From Acidimicrobiaceae bacterium (GTDB taxonomy: Bacteria; Actinomycetota; Acidimicrobiia; Acidimicrobiales; Bog-793): a stretch of 14,250 nt of DNA. Positions 5,716-13,949 of this stretch are shown in pieces; position 1 is the first letter of the stretch, and the number at the start of each line of letters is the position of its first letter. The notes below the pieces were generated by a model. That model was not told where the DNA came from and ran no database searches. It saw nothing but the letters and a program-made list of their open reading frames with translations. Location: contig JAODBN010000237.1 in the NCBI GenBank assembly GCA_025463965.1, positions 1-14,250 of the forward strand. Reading direction: 5' to 3'. The translations under genes were made by a program, and so were the position numbers.

Positions 5716-6876
5716 TCAGGCATTCCGAAATGGTCTGAAGGCGTCTCGCAGCGTCGCGGCGAGCAGCTCGGGCTCGGCGACCGCCGGGAAGTGGCCGCCA
5801 CGATCGTGCTCGGCCCAGCTCGTCACGTTGAAGTACCGCTCCGCAAGCTCACGAGGCGGTTTGGGGAAGGGGACTCGCTCGCCGCCGAAGATGCTCAACG
5901 CGGTGGGAACCGGCGACGGATCGTCGATGGGAAGGGGACCGCCAGGCAGGTGCAGGTGGGCCCAGTAGGGCAGCAATGAGGAGCCGATCGTGTGGGTGAC
6001 CCAGTAGAGCGTGAGTGTTCCGAGAAGAAGATCCCGGGAGAAGGCGGGTGAGCCGTCTTCGGTCTTGGCGGACCACGCCACGACTTTCTCCGCGATCCAT
6101 GCGGCCAGACCCGCAGGGCTGTCGGTGAGTCCGACGGCGAGAGTGGAGGGCTTTGTCGAGTGCTCGTGCGCGTAGCCCCCTTCCTCGGCCGACCACGCCT
6201 GGACCGCGGCGGTGTACGTCTCCTCGGCGCTGGTTCGGGGCTCGGGTGCGACCGCCAAACCCGGTGTGGCGAGGTGGATGGCGCCCACCGCCTCGGGGTG
6301 CGTCCGCGCCAACCACGCGGTCACCCCCGACCCGATGTCGCTCCCGTGCGCGACGTACCGCTCATAGCCGAGCCCCTCGACGACAAGCCGGTTCCACAGC
6401 TCGGCGACGCCTTGGCGCGTGAGGGCCGGCGCCGGGGGTCCCGAGAAGGCGAAGCCCGGCAGTGCGGGGACGATGACGCTGAAGGCGTCTGCCGGATCGC
6501 CTCCGTGAGCCGCGGGATCGACGAGGAGCGGCAAGAGATCCAGGTACTCACAGAACGATCCCGGCCAACCGTGGGTCAGCAGGAGCGGCAGCGGCCGCTC
6601 CCCCCGCCCCACGAGGTGCACCGCGTGGACCGAGTGCCCGTCGATCTCCGCGCGCACATGCGTCAGCTCGTCGAGGCGAGCCTGGAAGGCGCCGACGTCG
6701 AACGTCTGCCATTCAGCCAGCAACTCCTCCAGCCAGCCAAGCGGGACCCCGCGGGACCAGTCGTCAGTCCCCGTTGGTGGCAGGCGGGTGCGAGCAAGGC
6801 GCGCTCGCAGCTCGTCCAGCGCGCCGAGCTCGATGGCGACGCGCTCGGGCGAAACGGAAACCGAGGAGCTGCTCAC
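5716..6876 (-). CDS. Epoxide hydrolase family alpha/beta-hydrolase (EHN domain)
   Basis: This 386-residue protein is of the microsomal/juvenile-hormone epoxide hydrolase type. An N-terminal EHN segment (about 11-115) includes RLPPTGTDDWSRGVPLGWLEELLAEW. It is followed by an alpha/beta-hydrolase core with HGWPGS at 102-107 (oxyanion hole), the nucleophile Asp180 in HGSDIGSGV, the cap segment KPSTLAVGLTDSPAGLAAWI, and catalytic His362 in DRGGHFPAVAEPE. The third member of the triad is probably an acidic residue near 333 (FGGERVPFPKP), less sure. Length and motif order are normal. It would open epoxides to diols through an ester intermediate in the cytoplasm; the substrate is unknown. GTG 6876 is the start used; its Shine-Dalgarno is weak. 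It lies 74 bp downstream of the 243-residue unknown gene on the same strand and converges on clpP with a 48-bp gap. Confidence 0.92.
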   Translation of the reverse strand: MSSSSVSVSPERVAIELGALDELRARLARTRLPPTGTDDWSRGVPLGWLEELLAEWQTFDVGAFQARLDELTHVRAEIDGHSVHAVHLVGRGERPLPLLLTHGWPGSFCEYLDLLPLLVDPAAHGGDPADAFSVIVPALPGFAFSGPPAPALTRQGVAELWNRLVVEGLGYERYVAHGSDIGSGVTAWLARTHPEAVGAIHLATPGLAVAPEPRTSAEETYTAAVQAWSAEEGGYAHEHSTKPSTLAVGLTDSPAGLAAWIAEKVVAWSAKTEDGSPAFSRDLLLGTLTLYWVTHTIGSSLLPYWAHLHLPGGPLPIDDPSPVPTALSIFGGERVPFPKPPRELAERYFNVTSWAEHDRGGHFPAVAEPELLAATLRDAFRPFRNA

Positions 6877-6950
6877 CTAGATACTGTGTCACGACGCCGT
6901 GCCCGAGCATCCGGCGAGAGCGTGTGCCTCCTCGAGCCTGAGGCTGAGCG

Positions 6951-7682
6951 CTATTCGGCCTCGACGAGGCGGATGTGTCCGAGCGATGAGCCCAAGCCCA
7001 GCGAGGCGATCTTGCCGACGATCCCGTAGCGACCCGGAGCCAGCTGATCGGTGGACAGCGTCGCGAGGACGGCCGGAAGGTAGATGCTTCCCCCCGGCGG
7101 CAGCACCACGAGATCCTCGGAGCCTTCGAACTTGGGAGAGAAGCCGACCCACCGCGAGGCCAACATCTGGCGGCCGGTTGACAGATCGACGAGATGCGCC
7201 ACGACGTGAAGCAGCTCCGCTGAGTCGCCCCGCCACACTCGCTCGCCCGCGTTGCGCAGCTCGGCCCACGGTCGCGGGGTCGCGCCGACCTGGAAGACCT
7301 GCTCGCCGGGCCAGACGAGCTCCACCGAGCGCCGCCGCTGGGCCCGGCTCGGCCGTTCGCGCTCGTGGCGCCTCGAGCCCACGAGGCGCCATACCCCCTC
7401 GCGCAGCTCGAGCGAGACCACTGCCCAGGTACGGGGCGCGTCCTTCTCGGGTGCCGCGTAGACGCGCTCAGCGCGGGTCTCGTTCACCAGGCGCCAGCCC
7501 TCCCCGGGCAGCGTTCTGAACGCCCCGAGCAGTTCCGCCTTGTCGATGAACCCCATTCCGGCCATCAGCGCTTCGGCATCGCTGCCCTCGACCGCCAGAA
7601 GCACGGGATCGACCTCCACCGAGGCGAGCCCGATCGGCTCCGTCCCCGAGGTGGCCGCCGGGGGTTCGGCCTGCGCGCTCAC
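6951..7682 (-). CDS. Conserved-looking protein of unknown function (243 residues)
   Basis: I do not recognise this protein. It is soluble, with no signal peptide, no membrane segment and no cysteine. The N-terminal part (about 20-102) includes ELLGAFRTLPGEGWRLV and TWAVVSLELREGVWRLVG. A basic linker (103-119, arginine-rich) leads to a C-terminal part (120-243) that alternates short beta-like strands with turns. It ends LAPGRYGIVGKIASLGLGSS, which recalls Ig-like or BsuPI-type beta-sandwich domains only in general layout. GTG 7682 is used as the start; no clear Shine-Dalgarno is visible, and ACGCT-C-AGCGT at 7683-7693 abuts it. It is divergent from the TauE-type exporter and upstream of the epoxide hydrolase, with which it may be co-transcribed. 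Base composition is like its neighbours. Confidence 0.7.
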   Translation of the reverse strand: MSAQAEPPAATSGTEPIGLASVEVDPVLLAVEGSDAEALMAGMGFIDKAELLGAFRTLPGEGWRLVNETRAERVYAAPEKDAPRTWAVVSLELREGVWRLVGSRRHERERPSRAQRRRSVELVWPGEQVFQVGATPRPWAELRNAGERVWRGDSAELLHVVAHLVDLSTGRQMLASRWVGFSPKFEGSEDLVVLPPGGSIYLPAVLATLSTDQLAPGRYGIVGKIASLGLGSSLGHIRLVEAE

Positions 7683-7693
7683 ACGCTCAGCGT
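7683..7693. promoter_or_regulatory. Short inverted repeat in divergent gap
   Basis: ACGCT-C-AGCGT is an 11-bp interrupted palindrome directly before the GTG of the 243-residue gene. It sits in the 74-bp gap shared with the TauE/SafE gene. It could be an operator half-complex or chance; no regulator is encoded beside it. Confidence 0.2.
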
Positions 7694-7756
7694 TGCGCCG
7701 CTCACTCTCCGCGTCAACTCGGAGTGGCGCGAGAGGTGCCCGACTACCATTCGCCG

Positions 7757-8533
7757 ATGGCCGTGCCGGATCTGGACACCGGGCGCGCCGTAGTACTGGC
7801 GCTCGCTGGCCTCGGCGCGGGCATGGTGAACGGCATCGCCGGCGGGGGAACCTTGCTTACCTTCCCGGCGCTCATCGCCCTCGGCTACCCGGCGCTTGCC
7901 GCCAACGTCACTTCCACCGTCGGTATCTGGCCCGGCTACATCGGGGGCCTGGCCGGCTTTCGCGTCGAGCTCTCGGGACAGCGGGACCGGCTGGTGCGTC
8001 TGCTGCCCGCCACCGTCGGCGGCGGGACCGTAGGAGGCGTGCTCCTCCTCACGACCCCGAGCTCCGCCTTCAGCAGCATCGCCCCGTACCTCATCCTTTT
8101 CGCGGGCGTGCTGTTCGCCTGCCAGCCGCTCCTCGCCGCACGCCTGCGCCGGCGCTCGGATCCCGATGTCGTGAAGGAAGGCCACAGTTGGCTCGTGCAC
8201 GGCGGCATCTTCCTCGCCTCGATCTACGGCGGCTACTTCGGCGCCGGGCTCGGGGTGATCCTGCTCGCGGTGCTCGGGAGCTCGATCATCGACCGGCTCG
8301 TACGCATCAACGGACTGCGCGCGGTGCTCTCGCTCGCAGTGAACACCCTCGCCGCATTGATCTTCGTGATCAGAGCCCCAATCGCCTGGTCTGCCGCTGG
8401 TCTGCTGGCCGGGACCGCCCTGATCGGCGGCTACGTGGGAGCAAGGATCGCCCGCAAGGTGCCGGCCGTGTGGCTCCGCGTGCTCGTCATCTGCCTCGGC
8501 CTGGCCACCGCCGGATCGCTCCTCGCCCGCTGA
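7757..8533 (+). CDS. TauE/SafE family membrane transporter (putative anion/organosulfonate exporter)
   Basis: This is a polytopic membrane protein of 258 residues from ATG 7757, with about eight hydrophobic segments. It has the internal two-fold repeat of the family. The first half carries GMVNGIAGGGTLLTFPALI followed by STVGIWPGYIGGLAG. The second carries SIYGGYFGAGLGVILLAVLG followed by LRAVLSLAVNTLAALIFV. A charged cytoplasmic loop (LRRRSDPDVVKEGH) separates the halves. Members are implicated in export of sulfite, sulfoacetate, taurine-derived or other small anions; substrate cannot be predicted. GTG 7724 and GTG 7736 are in-frame alternatives with similarly weak ribosome-binding evidence. 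It is divergent from the 243-residue gene and convergent with the GH15 gene. The sulfite link to the molybdoenzyme at 2043 is only suggestive because the loci are 5 kb apart. Confidence 0.88.
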   Translation: MAVPDLDTGRAVVLALAGLGAGMVNGIAGGGTLLTFPALIALGYPALAANVTSTVGIWPGYIGGLAGFRVELSGQRDRLVRLLPATVGGGTVGGVLLLTTPSSAFSSIAPYLILFAGVLFACQPLLAARLRRRSDPDVVKEGHSWLVHGGIFLASIYGGYFGAGLGVILLAVLGSSIIDRLVRINGLRAVLSLAVNTLAALIFVIRAPIAWSAAGLLAGTALIGGYVGARIARKVPAVWLRVLVICLGLATAGSLLAR

Positions 8534-8544
8534 TCGCTGCTCTG

Positions 8545-8567
8545 CCCGGGCCCAGCCGGCGCCCGGG
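8545..8567. terminator. Hairpin between convergent genes, possible bidirectional terminator
   Basis: CCCGGGC (8545-8551) and GCCCGGG (8561-8567) form a perfect 7-bp GC stem with a 9-base loop. It lies in the 43-bp gap between the exporter stop and the GH15 stop. No T run follows on either strand, so it would be an atypical intrinsic terminator; GC-rich actinobacteria often lack the T tract. Confidence 0.45.
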
Positions 8568-8576
8568 TTCTCGGAG

Positions 8577-10385
8577 CTAGCCGTTTCCGTCCTCGTCGGC
8601 CCCCACGCCCAGGCGCTCGAGGAGGTGAGCCGCGTTGATCAGCGCAAGGTGCGAGAGTCCCTGGGGGAGGTTGCCGAGGAACGCTCCGGTGTCGGGGTCG
8701 ATCTCCTCGGAGAGCAGACCGACCTCGTTCGCCATGGCGACGGCCCCGTCCATGCGCCGCGCCGCCTCCTCGAGGCGCCCCACGCGAGCGAGCGCGTCGA
8801 CGAGCCAGAAGCTGCACGCCACGAAGGCGCCCTCCTCGGACTCCATCCCGGAGTAGCGGTAGACGGCCGGCCCACGGGCGAGCTCGCTCAGCACCGCCTC
8901 GGCCGTCCCGGCGAGGCGCTTGCCACGGTCGAACCCGGTGCGCCCGGCGAGCAGCACCGCGGCGTCCAGGCGGTCGGTGCCGGCATAGAAGCTGTAGGCG
9001 CCGTTGGCCTCCGACCAGCAGTGCTCATCGACCCAGGCCTTGATCTCGGCGGCCTCCTCGCGCCATCGGGACGCCCAGCGCTGCGAGAGCTGGCCGCCGT
9101 CCGCGAGGCGCCCGGCGCGATCGAGCGCCACCCAGCAGCCGATCTTCGAGATCGTGTAGTGCTGCAGCTCGTCGAGCTCCCAGATCCCCGAGTCCGGGGT
9201 CCTCCAGGTGTCACAGCACTGGTTGGCGAGGTCTGCCAGCAGCGAGGAGGTGTGCGGGTCGAGCACGTTGCCCTCGTCCACGTAGCGCTGCACCGTGTCG
9301 AAAAGGTCGCCGAAGGTGCCGAGCTGCACCTGGGCTTCGGCGGAGTTGCCGGCGAACACCGGGCGGCTGCCACGGTACCCGGGGACGGCGAGGCGGACCT
9401 CGTTGTCGGCTACCTTCCCGGCCAGGCTGTAGAAGACGTGCAGCATCGGTGCGGTGCCACGCAGCGCCCCGAGCAGCCACGAGATGGAAGCGTGCACCTC
9501 CTCGTGGAGCTCAAGCTGGATCAGCGCGTCGATCGAGAACGAGCAGTCCCGCACCCAGGAGTAGCGGTAGTCCCAGTTCCGTGCGCCACCGATCGTCTCG
9601 GGGAGCGCGGTCGTGGCCGCCGCGGCGATGGCGCCGCTCGGGCCGAAGTGCAGGCTCTTCAGCGCGAGCGCTGAGCGCAGCACGGCCTCTTTCCACCGAC
9701 CGCGGCGCGTGACCTGCTCGCTCCAGTGGCACCACTCGGCGACGGTCCGCTCGAGGCGACCGAGCACCGCCTGGCTCGAGGGCAGGAACAGCGGCTCGTC
9801 GTCGGTGGCGACGACGGCCACGAGGTGACAAGAGCCCTCGCTGCATGACAGCGTGCCCCCCACCGTGTGGGCGGTGTCCTCCCGTGTCCCGGGCCCCTCG
9901 AGCACCACGGAGACCGACTGGTCCCCGAGGTGAACGATCGGCCGACCGTTTTGGTGGGAGACCCACGGCCGGGCCTGGCCGAAGCGGTCGCCGGGGACGA
10001 GCTCCCAGTGCATGGCCACGGTTCCCTCGAGGCCCTCCACGCGCCGGGCGAGCTCGGTCCAGGGCAGCCGGCCTGCCTGGCCGGTGTTGAGCGCCTCGGT
10101 CACCCGGACCGAGCCGGTGTCGGTCCGATAGGTCGTCTCGAGCACGTTGGTGCCCGGCACGTAGCGACGGCTGAGGGTGAACGGCGTCAGCGGGCTGAGC
10201 GCGAAGTGGCCGCCCTCGTCGGGATCGAGGATGGCCGCGCAGAGCGGCGGCGAGTCGAGCGTGGGAAGCGGCCACCAGTCGATGCGACCGTCGCCTGCCA
10301 CGAGCGCCACGGTGCGGCCGTCGCTCAAGATCGCGTACTCCTCGAGGGGGACATAACCGTCCTGGCGCTCGGGGGCGTCCCTCAC
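8577..10385 (-). CDS. Glycoside hydrolase family 15 protein (glucoamylase/trehalase-like)
   Basis: This 602-residue cytoplasmic protein has no signal peptide. The N-terminal beta-sandwich domain (about 12-230) starts LEEYAILSDGRTVALVAGDG and continues IDWWPLPTLDSPPLCA. The (alpha/alpha)6 barrel follows, with the hallmark ARNWDYRYSWVRDCSFS (268-284). The two expected catalytic acids are Glu403 in DSGIWELDE (acid) and a glutamate of LLSEEIDP (E560/E561, base), followed by GNLPQGLSHLALI. It hydrolyses alpha-glucosides by inversion. Actinobacterial members include trehalases as well as glucoamylase or glucodextranase types, so substrate is open. GTG 10385 has a strong AGGGGGG just upstream. It lies 140 bp downstream of dnaE2 on the same strand, probably as its own unit. 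Confidence 0.93.
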   Translation of the reverse strand: MRDAPERQDGYVPLEEYAILSDGRTVALVAGDGRIDWWPLPTLDSPPLCAAILDPDEGGHFALSPLTPFTLSRRYVPGTNVLETTYRTDTGSVRVTEALNTGQAGRLPWTELARRVEGLEGTVAMHWELVPGDRFGQARPWVSHQNGRPIVHLGDQSVSVVLEGPGTREDTAHTVGGTLSCSEGSCHLVAVVATDDEPLFLPSSQAVLGRLERTVAEWCHWSEQVTRRGRWKEAVLRSALALKSLHFGPSGAIAAAATTALPETIGGARNWDYRYSWVRDCSFSIDALIQLELHEEVHASISWLLGALRGTAPMLHVFYSLAGKVADNEVRLAVPGYRGSRPVFAGNSAEAQVQLGTFGDLFDTVQRYVDEGNVLDPHTSSLLADLANQCCDTWRTPDSGIWELDELQHYTISKIGCWVALDRAGRLADGGQLSQRWASRWREEAAEIKAWVDEHCWSEANGAYSFYAGTDRLDAAVLLAGRTGFDRGKRLAGTAEAVLSELARGPAVYRYSGMESEEGAFVACSFWLVDALARVGRLEEAARRMDGAVAMANEVGLLSEEIDPDTGAFLGNLPQGLSHLALINAAHLLERLGVGADEDGNG

Positions 10386-10525
10386 TTCCCCCCTCGGGGT
10401 GCTCGCAAGCTCGGCGCGTCGGTGAAGGCTGGGCGAGCACGGGGAAACGGCGCTCGTGGGGCCATGTCTGGCTTCGCTACCCGTCCGAAGAGCTGGTCAT
10501 GCTCGCGTGCGATCTCGTACGGGCC
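10386..10525. other. Intergenic region between dnaE2 and GH15 gene
   Basis: An 8-bp inverted repeat, GTGCTCGC (10399-10406) and GCGAGCAC (10433-10440), encloses 26 bases. It could fold into a leader hairpin upstream of the GH15 gene or help end dnaE2 transcription. CCCC-TC-GGGG (10390-10399) overlaps the GH15 ribosome-binding region. No gene is visible. Confidence 0.3.
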
Positions 10526-13500
10526 TCAGCGAAAGTCGCGCGAGCGCCCCACCATGACCGGGAGCGAGAGTGGCTCCATCTTCTCGGCCACCACCGCCAC
10601 CACCTCGCCCGCCCGCTCGACCCGGCCCCGTACGAGGAGGGCGGGCGCGGTGGCCACCTCCCGGCGATAGCGAGCCCAGCAGCCGGCCGAGCAGATCACG
10701 TTGAGGACCCCCGTCTCGTCCTCCAGGTTCACAAAGACCGTCCCTCCCGCCGTCCCCGGACGCTGGCGGTGGGTGACCACCCCAGCGGCCACCACGCGCG
10801 TTCCGTCCTCGCCCCGCTCGAGCAGATCCGCCACGGTCACCACGTTGATCGCGGCGAGCTCCTCGCGCAGGTGGCGCAGCGGGTGGCGATCGGGGGTCAC
10901 TCCGGTCGCCCACAGGTCGGCCGCCGCCTCCTCGAGGAGGTCCATCTCGGGAAGCTCGGGGGCGTCGGCACCGAGCACGGTCCCGGGCAGGCGGTCCGGG
11001 CCTGCCTCGGCGAAGGCCCCCGCCGCCCAAAGCGCGGCCCGGCGGGAGTGGCGCGAGCGCGTCCCGGCGCCTTTCTTCTGACTGGCGTGATCCACCGTCT
11101 CCGCGGCGGTGTCGTCGTCCAGGCAGGCGAGCGCGCCAGCGGTGGCGAGCGCCTCCAGTTGAGGCCGTCCGAGATCGGCGCGCCGTGCCAGGTCCTCCAG
11201 GTCCGCGTACGGGGATCGCTCGGCGATGCGCGCCGCGCACTCCTCGCCCACGCCGCGCACGGCGTCGAGACCGAGGTGCACCCCGATGCCCTTGGCGCTG
11301 TCGGGGTCGACCACCAAGAAGGCCCCGGGGACCGTGGCGTTCACCTCGGGGCGACGGACGACAAGGCCGTGGCGCCGGGCGTCGGCCACCAGGCTCTGGG
11401 GCGACCAGAAGCCCATCGGCTGGGAGTTGAGCAGGCCGGCGAGAAAGGCGGCGGGGTGGTTCAGCTTGAACCAGGCCGAGGAGTAGACGAGGTGGGCGAA
11501 GGAGATGGCGTGGGACTCGGGGAAGCCGAAGTTGGCGAAGGCCGAGAGCTGCTCGTAGATCTTGGCGATCACCTCCTCGCTCATCCCCCGCTCGGTCATC
11601 CCCTCCTCCAGGCGACGCCGGAGCCGCTCCATCCGCTCACTGGAGCGCTTGGCCCCCATCGCCTGGCGCAGCTGGTCCGCCTCGGCCGGCGTCAGGCCGG
11701 CGGCGTCGATCGCCATCTGCATCAGCTGCTCTTGGAACAGCGGCACCCCGAGGGTCTTTCTCAACGACGGCTCGAGTAGCGGATGGAGGTAGGTGGGCTC
11801 CTCCTCCCCGCGGCGCCGGCGCAGGTAGGGGTGGACCGAGCCGCCCTGAATGGGACCGGGCCGGATGAGGGCCACCTCCACGACGAGGTCGTAGAAGCAC
11901 TCCGGCCGCAGCCGCGGAAGCGTGGCCATCTGGGCCCGGCTCTCGACCTGGAACACCCCCATCGAGTCCGCCCGGGTCAGCATCTCGTAGACCGCCGGCT
12001 CCTGGGGCAGGTGGGCAAGGTCCACCCGCTCCCCGGAGAAGGCCGCCACGAGGTCGACCATGACGTGCAGGGCCTCCAGCATGCCCAGGCCGAGCAGGTC
12101 GAACTTCACGAGCCCGATCGAGGCGCAGTCGTCCTTGTCCCACTGGAGCACGCTGCGGCCCTCCCGCCGGGCCCACTCCACCGGGCAGACCTCCACGACC
12201 GGCCGGTCGCAGATGACCATGCCGCCCGAGTGGATCCCGAGGTGGCGGGGGAAGCCCTCGAGCTCCACCGCGAGGGCGAGCACCTCAGAGGGGACGTCGT
12301 GGCCGGCGAGGTGCGCGGCAGCGCGCCGTGCCCGCTCCGAGGAGGGCTCGGCTCGGACCGGCTCGCGCCCGGGGTGCTCTCGGGGATCGACGATCGGAAG
12401 GGCGGCGAAGGAGCCGATCTGGCGGGACCAGGCATCGAGCGCCCCGGCCGGGTAGCCGAGGGCTCGCCCGGCGTCGCGCACGGCAGAGCGGGGGCGGTAG
12501 GTGATCACGTTCGCCACCTGCGCGGCATGGTGGCGGCCGTAGCGCTCGTAGACGTAGGCGATCACCTCGTCGCGCCGCCCCGACTCGATGTCGAGGTCGA
12601 TGTCGGGCGGCCCCTCTCGGGCCGAGGAGAGGAAGCGCTCGAACAGCAGCCCGTAGGCGACGGCGTCCACCTTCGAGATCCCGAGGGCGAAGCACACCGC
12701 CGAGTTCGACGCCGAGCCGCGCCCTTGGCAGTAGATGTCCTCCCGGCGGCAGAACTCGACGATGTCCCAGACGACGAGGAAGTAGCCGGGGAAGTTCAGG
12801 GCCTCGATCACGTCAAGCTCCCGGTCGAGCTGGGCCCAGGCTCCAGGAACGCGCTCTTCTCCCCGCAAGCCGTAGTGGCGCACTCCCCCCTCCTCCACCA
12901 GTCGGCGCAGGAAGCTCGCCTCGTCGCAGCCCTCCGGCACCGGGAAGGGAGGAAGGCCGGGGGCGACCAGGCGAAGGTCGAAGGCGAAGGCCCGCCCGAG
13001 CTCTGCTGCGCGCTCTACCACCCCGGGGAAGCGTGAGAAGCGCCTGGCCTGCTCGGCCCCCGAGCGCAAGCTGGCTCCGGCCCACGGCGGGAGCCAGCCC
13101 TCCACCTCCTCGAGGCTCGAGCGCGAGCGGATCGCAGCGAGTGCCGTGGCCAGCTGGTAGCGGGCCGGGGTCGCGTAGTGGGCGTTGGTCGTCGCCACGA
13201 GACCCACCCCCGACCGGGCGGCCACGGCAGCCAGGGCGTCGTTGCGGGCTCCGGCGAGCGGGTCACCCTGATCGATCAGCTCAACCTCGACCGCGTCGCG
13301 CCCGAAGGCCTCCACCAGGCGCGCCAGTTCCCGGGCCGCGGCGGCCGGCCCCTCCCGCTCGAGGGCGGCGGGGACGGCCCCGTGGCGACAGCCCGTGAGC
13401 ACCTGCCACTGCCCGCCATGGGCCCCGGCGAGCTCCTCGAGGGAGAAGGCCGGGCGCCCCTTTTCTCCCCCGGCCAGCTGGGCGGCGCTGATGGCCCGAC

Positions 13501-13921
13501 AGAGCCGGGCGTAGCCCTGCGGACCGCGGGCCAGCACTACGAGGTGGGTCCCCTCCGGGTCGATGGCCCCGGCGCGTTCGGTCGCCTTGGCCGCTCCCGG
13601 CGGGGGCAGGGTCAGCTCGGCCCCGAACAGGGTGGGCAGCCCTACCGCCTGGGCCGCCAGGGCGAAGCGGACCACCCCGTAGCAGCCGTCGTGATCGGTC
13701 AGCGCCAGCGCCTCGAGCCCGAGGCGCTGCGCGGCGAGCGCCAGCTCCTCGGGCTGGGAAGCGCCGTCGAGGAAGCTGAAGTTCGAGTGGGCGTGCAGCT
13801 CGGCGTAGGGGACGTACCCGCCCTGGCCAGCGCGGCGCTCCCGAGGGATCCGGCCGGCCTTGAGGGCGTTCTGGGCCGTCGTTTCCTGGGCGTCCTGCTG
13901 TCGTACCGCCCGACGCTCCAC
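10526..13921 (-). CDS. dnaE2: Error-prone DNA polymerase III alpha subunit DnaE2 (ImuC)
   Basis: This is a 1131-residue C-family polymerase for damage-induced translesion synthesis. The PHP domain begins at 41 (ELHAHSNFSFLDGAS) and continues ALALTDHDG. The palm has GRGSASNSAVCFALGIS at 400-416 and the catalytic aspartates D440 and D442 in PPDIDLDIES; the third is in LVKFDLLGLGMLEALH. DnaE2-type blocks include HSGGMVICDRPVVEVCPVEW, MGVFQVESRAQMATLPRLRP and EVALIRPGPIQGGSVHPYL. Helix-hairpin-helix and OB-fold segments follow, and the C-terminus is RSRDFR, as in DnaE2. About 35 residues precede the PHP domain; GTG 13921 is the only plausible start, with a weak ribosome site. An SOS box lies just upstream. 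The usual accessory genes imuA/imuB are not in the window. Confidence 0.96.
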   Translation of the reverse strand: MERRAVRQQDAQETTAQNALKAGRIPRERRAGQGGYVPYAELHAHSNFSFLDGASQPEELALAAQRLGLEALALTDHDGCYGVVRFALAAQAVGLPTLFGAELTLPPPGAAKATERAGAIDPEGTHLVVLARGPQGYARLCRAISAAQLAGGEKGRPAFSLEELAGAHGGQWQVLTGCRHGAVPAALEREGPAAAARELARLVEAFGRDAVEVELIDQGDPLAGARNDALAAVAARSGVGLVATTNAHYATPARYQLATALAAIRSRSSLEEVEGWLPPWAGASLRSGAEQARRFSRFPGVVERAAELGRAFAFDLRLVAPGLPPFPVPEGCDEASFLRRLVEEGGVRHYGLRGEERVPGAWAQLDRELDVIEALNFPGYFLVVWDIVEFCRREDIYCQGRGSASNSAVCFALGISKVDAVAYGLLFERFLSSAREGPPDIDLDIESGRRDEVIAYVYERYGRHHAAQVANVITYRPRSAVRDAGRALGYPAGALDAWSRQIGSFAALPIVDPREHPGREPVRAEPSSERARRAAAHLAGHDVPSEVLALAVELEGFPRHLGIHSGGMVICDRPVVEVCPVEWARREGRSVLQWDKDDCASIGLVKFDLLGLGMLEALHVMVDLVAAFSGERVDLAHLPQEPAVYEMLTRADSMGVFQVESRAQMATLPRLRPECFYDLVVEVALIRPGPIQGGSVHPYLRRRRGEEEPTYLHPLLEPSLRKTLGVPLFQEQLMQMAIDAAGLTPAEADQLRQAMGAKRSSERMERLRRRLEEGMTERGMSEEVIAKIYEQLSAFANFGFPESHAISFAHLVYSSAWFKLNHPAAFLAGLLNSQPMGFWSPQSLVADARRHGLVVRRPEVNATVPGAFLVVDPDSAKGIGVHLGLDAVRGVGEECAARIAERSPYADLEDLARRADLGRPQLEALATAGALACLDDDTAAETVDHASQKKGAGTRSRHSRRAALWAAGAFAEAGPDRLPGTVLGADAPELPEMDLLEEAAADLWATGVTPDRHPLRHLREELAAINVVTVADLLERGEDGTRVVAAGVVTHRQRPGTAGGTVFVNLEDETGVLNVICSAGCWARYRREVATAPALLVRGRVERAGEVVAVVAEKMEPLSLPVMVGRSRDFR

Positions 13922-13933
13922 GCTCGCACCGTA

Positions 13934-13949
13934 TCGAACGTACGTTCGT
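13934..13949. promoter_or_regulatory. LexA-binding SOS box upstream of dnaE2
   Basis: CGAACGTACGTTCG (13935-13948) is a perfect 14-bp palindrome. It matches the Gram-positive/actinobacterial LexA consensus CGAAC-N4-GTTCG; on the plus strand the flanks are T and T, one mismatch from the extended TCGAAC-N4-GTTCGA form. It is 14 bp before the dnaE2 GTG, where LexA would block transcription. DnaE2 is a known SOS-induced gene in mycobacteria. Confidence 0.9.

Noticed and set aside
6876..6886. GTATCT just before the epoxide hydrolase start as another XRE operator copy
   Set aside because: It is a single short element without the inverted partner or spacing seen at 4900-4936; six bases recur easily by chance.
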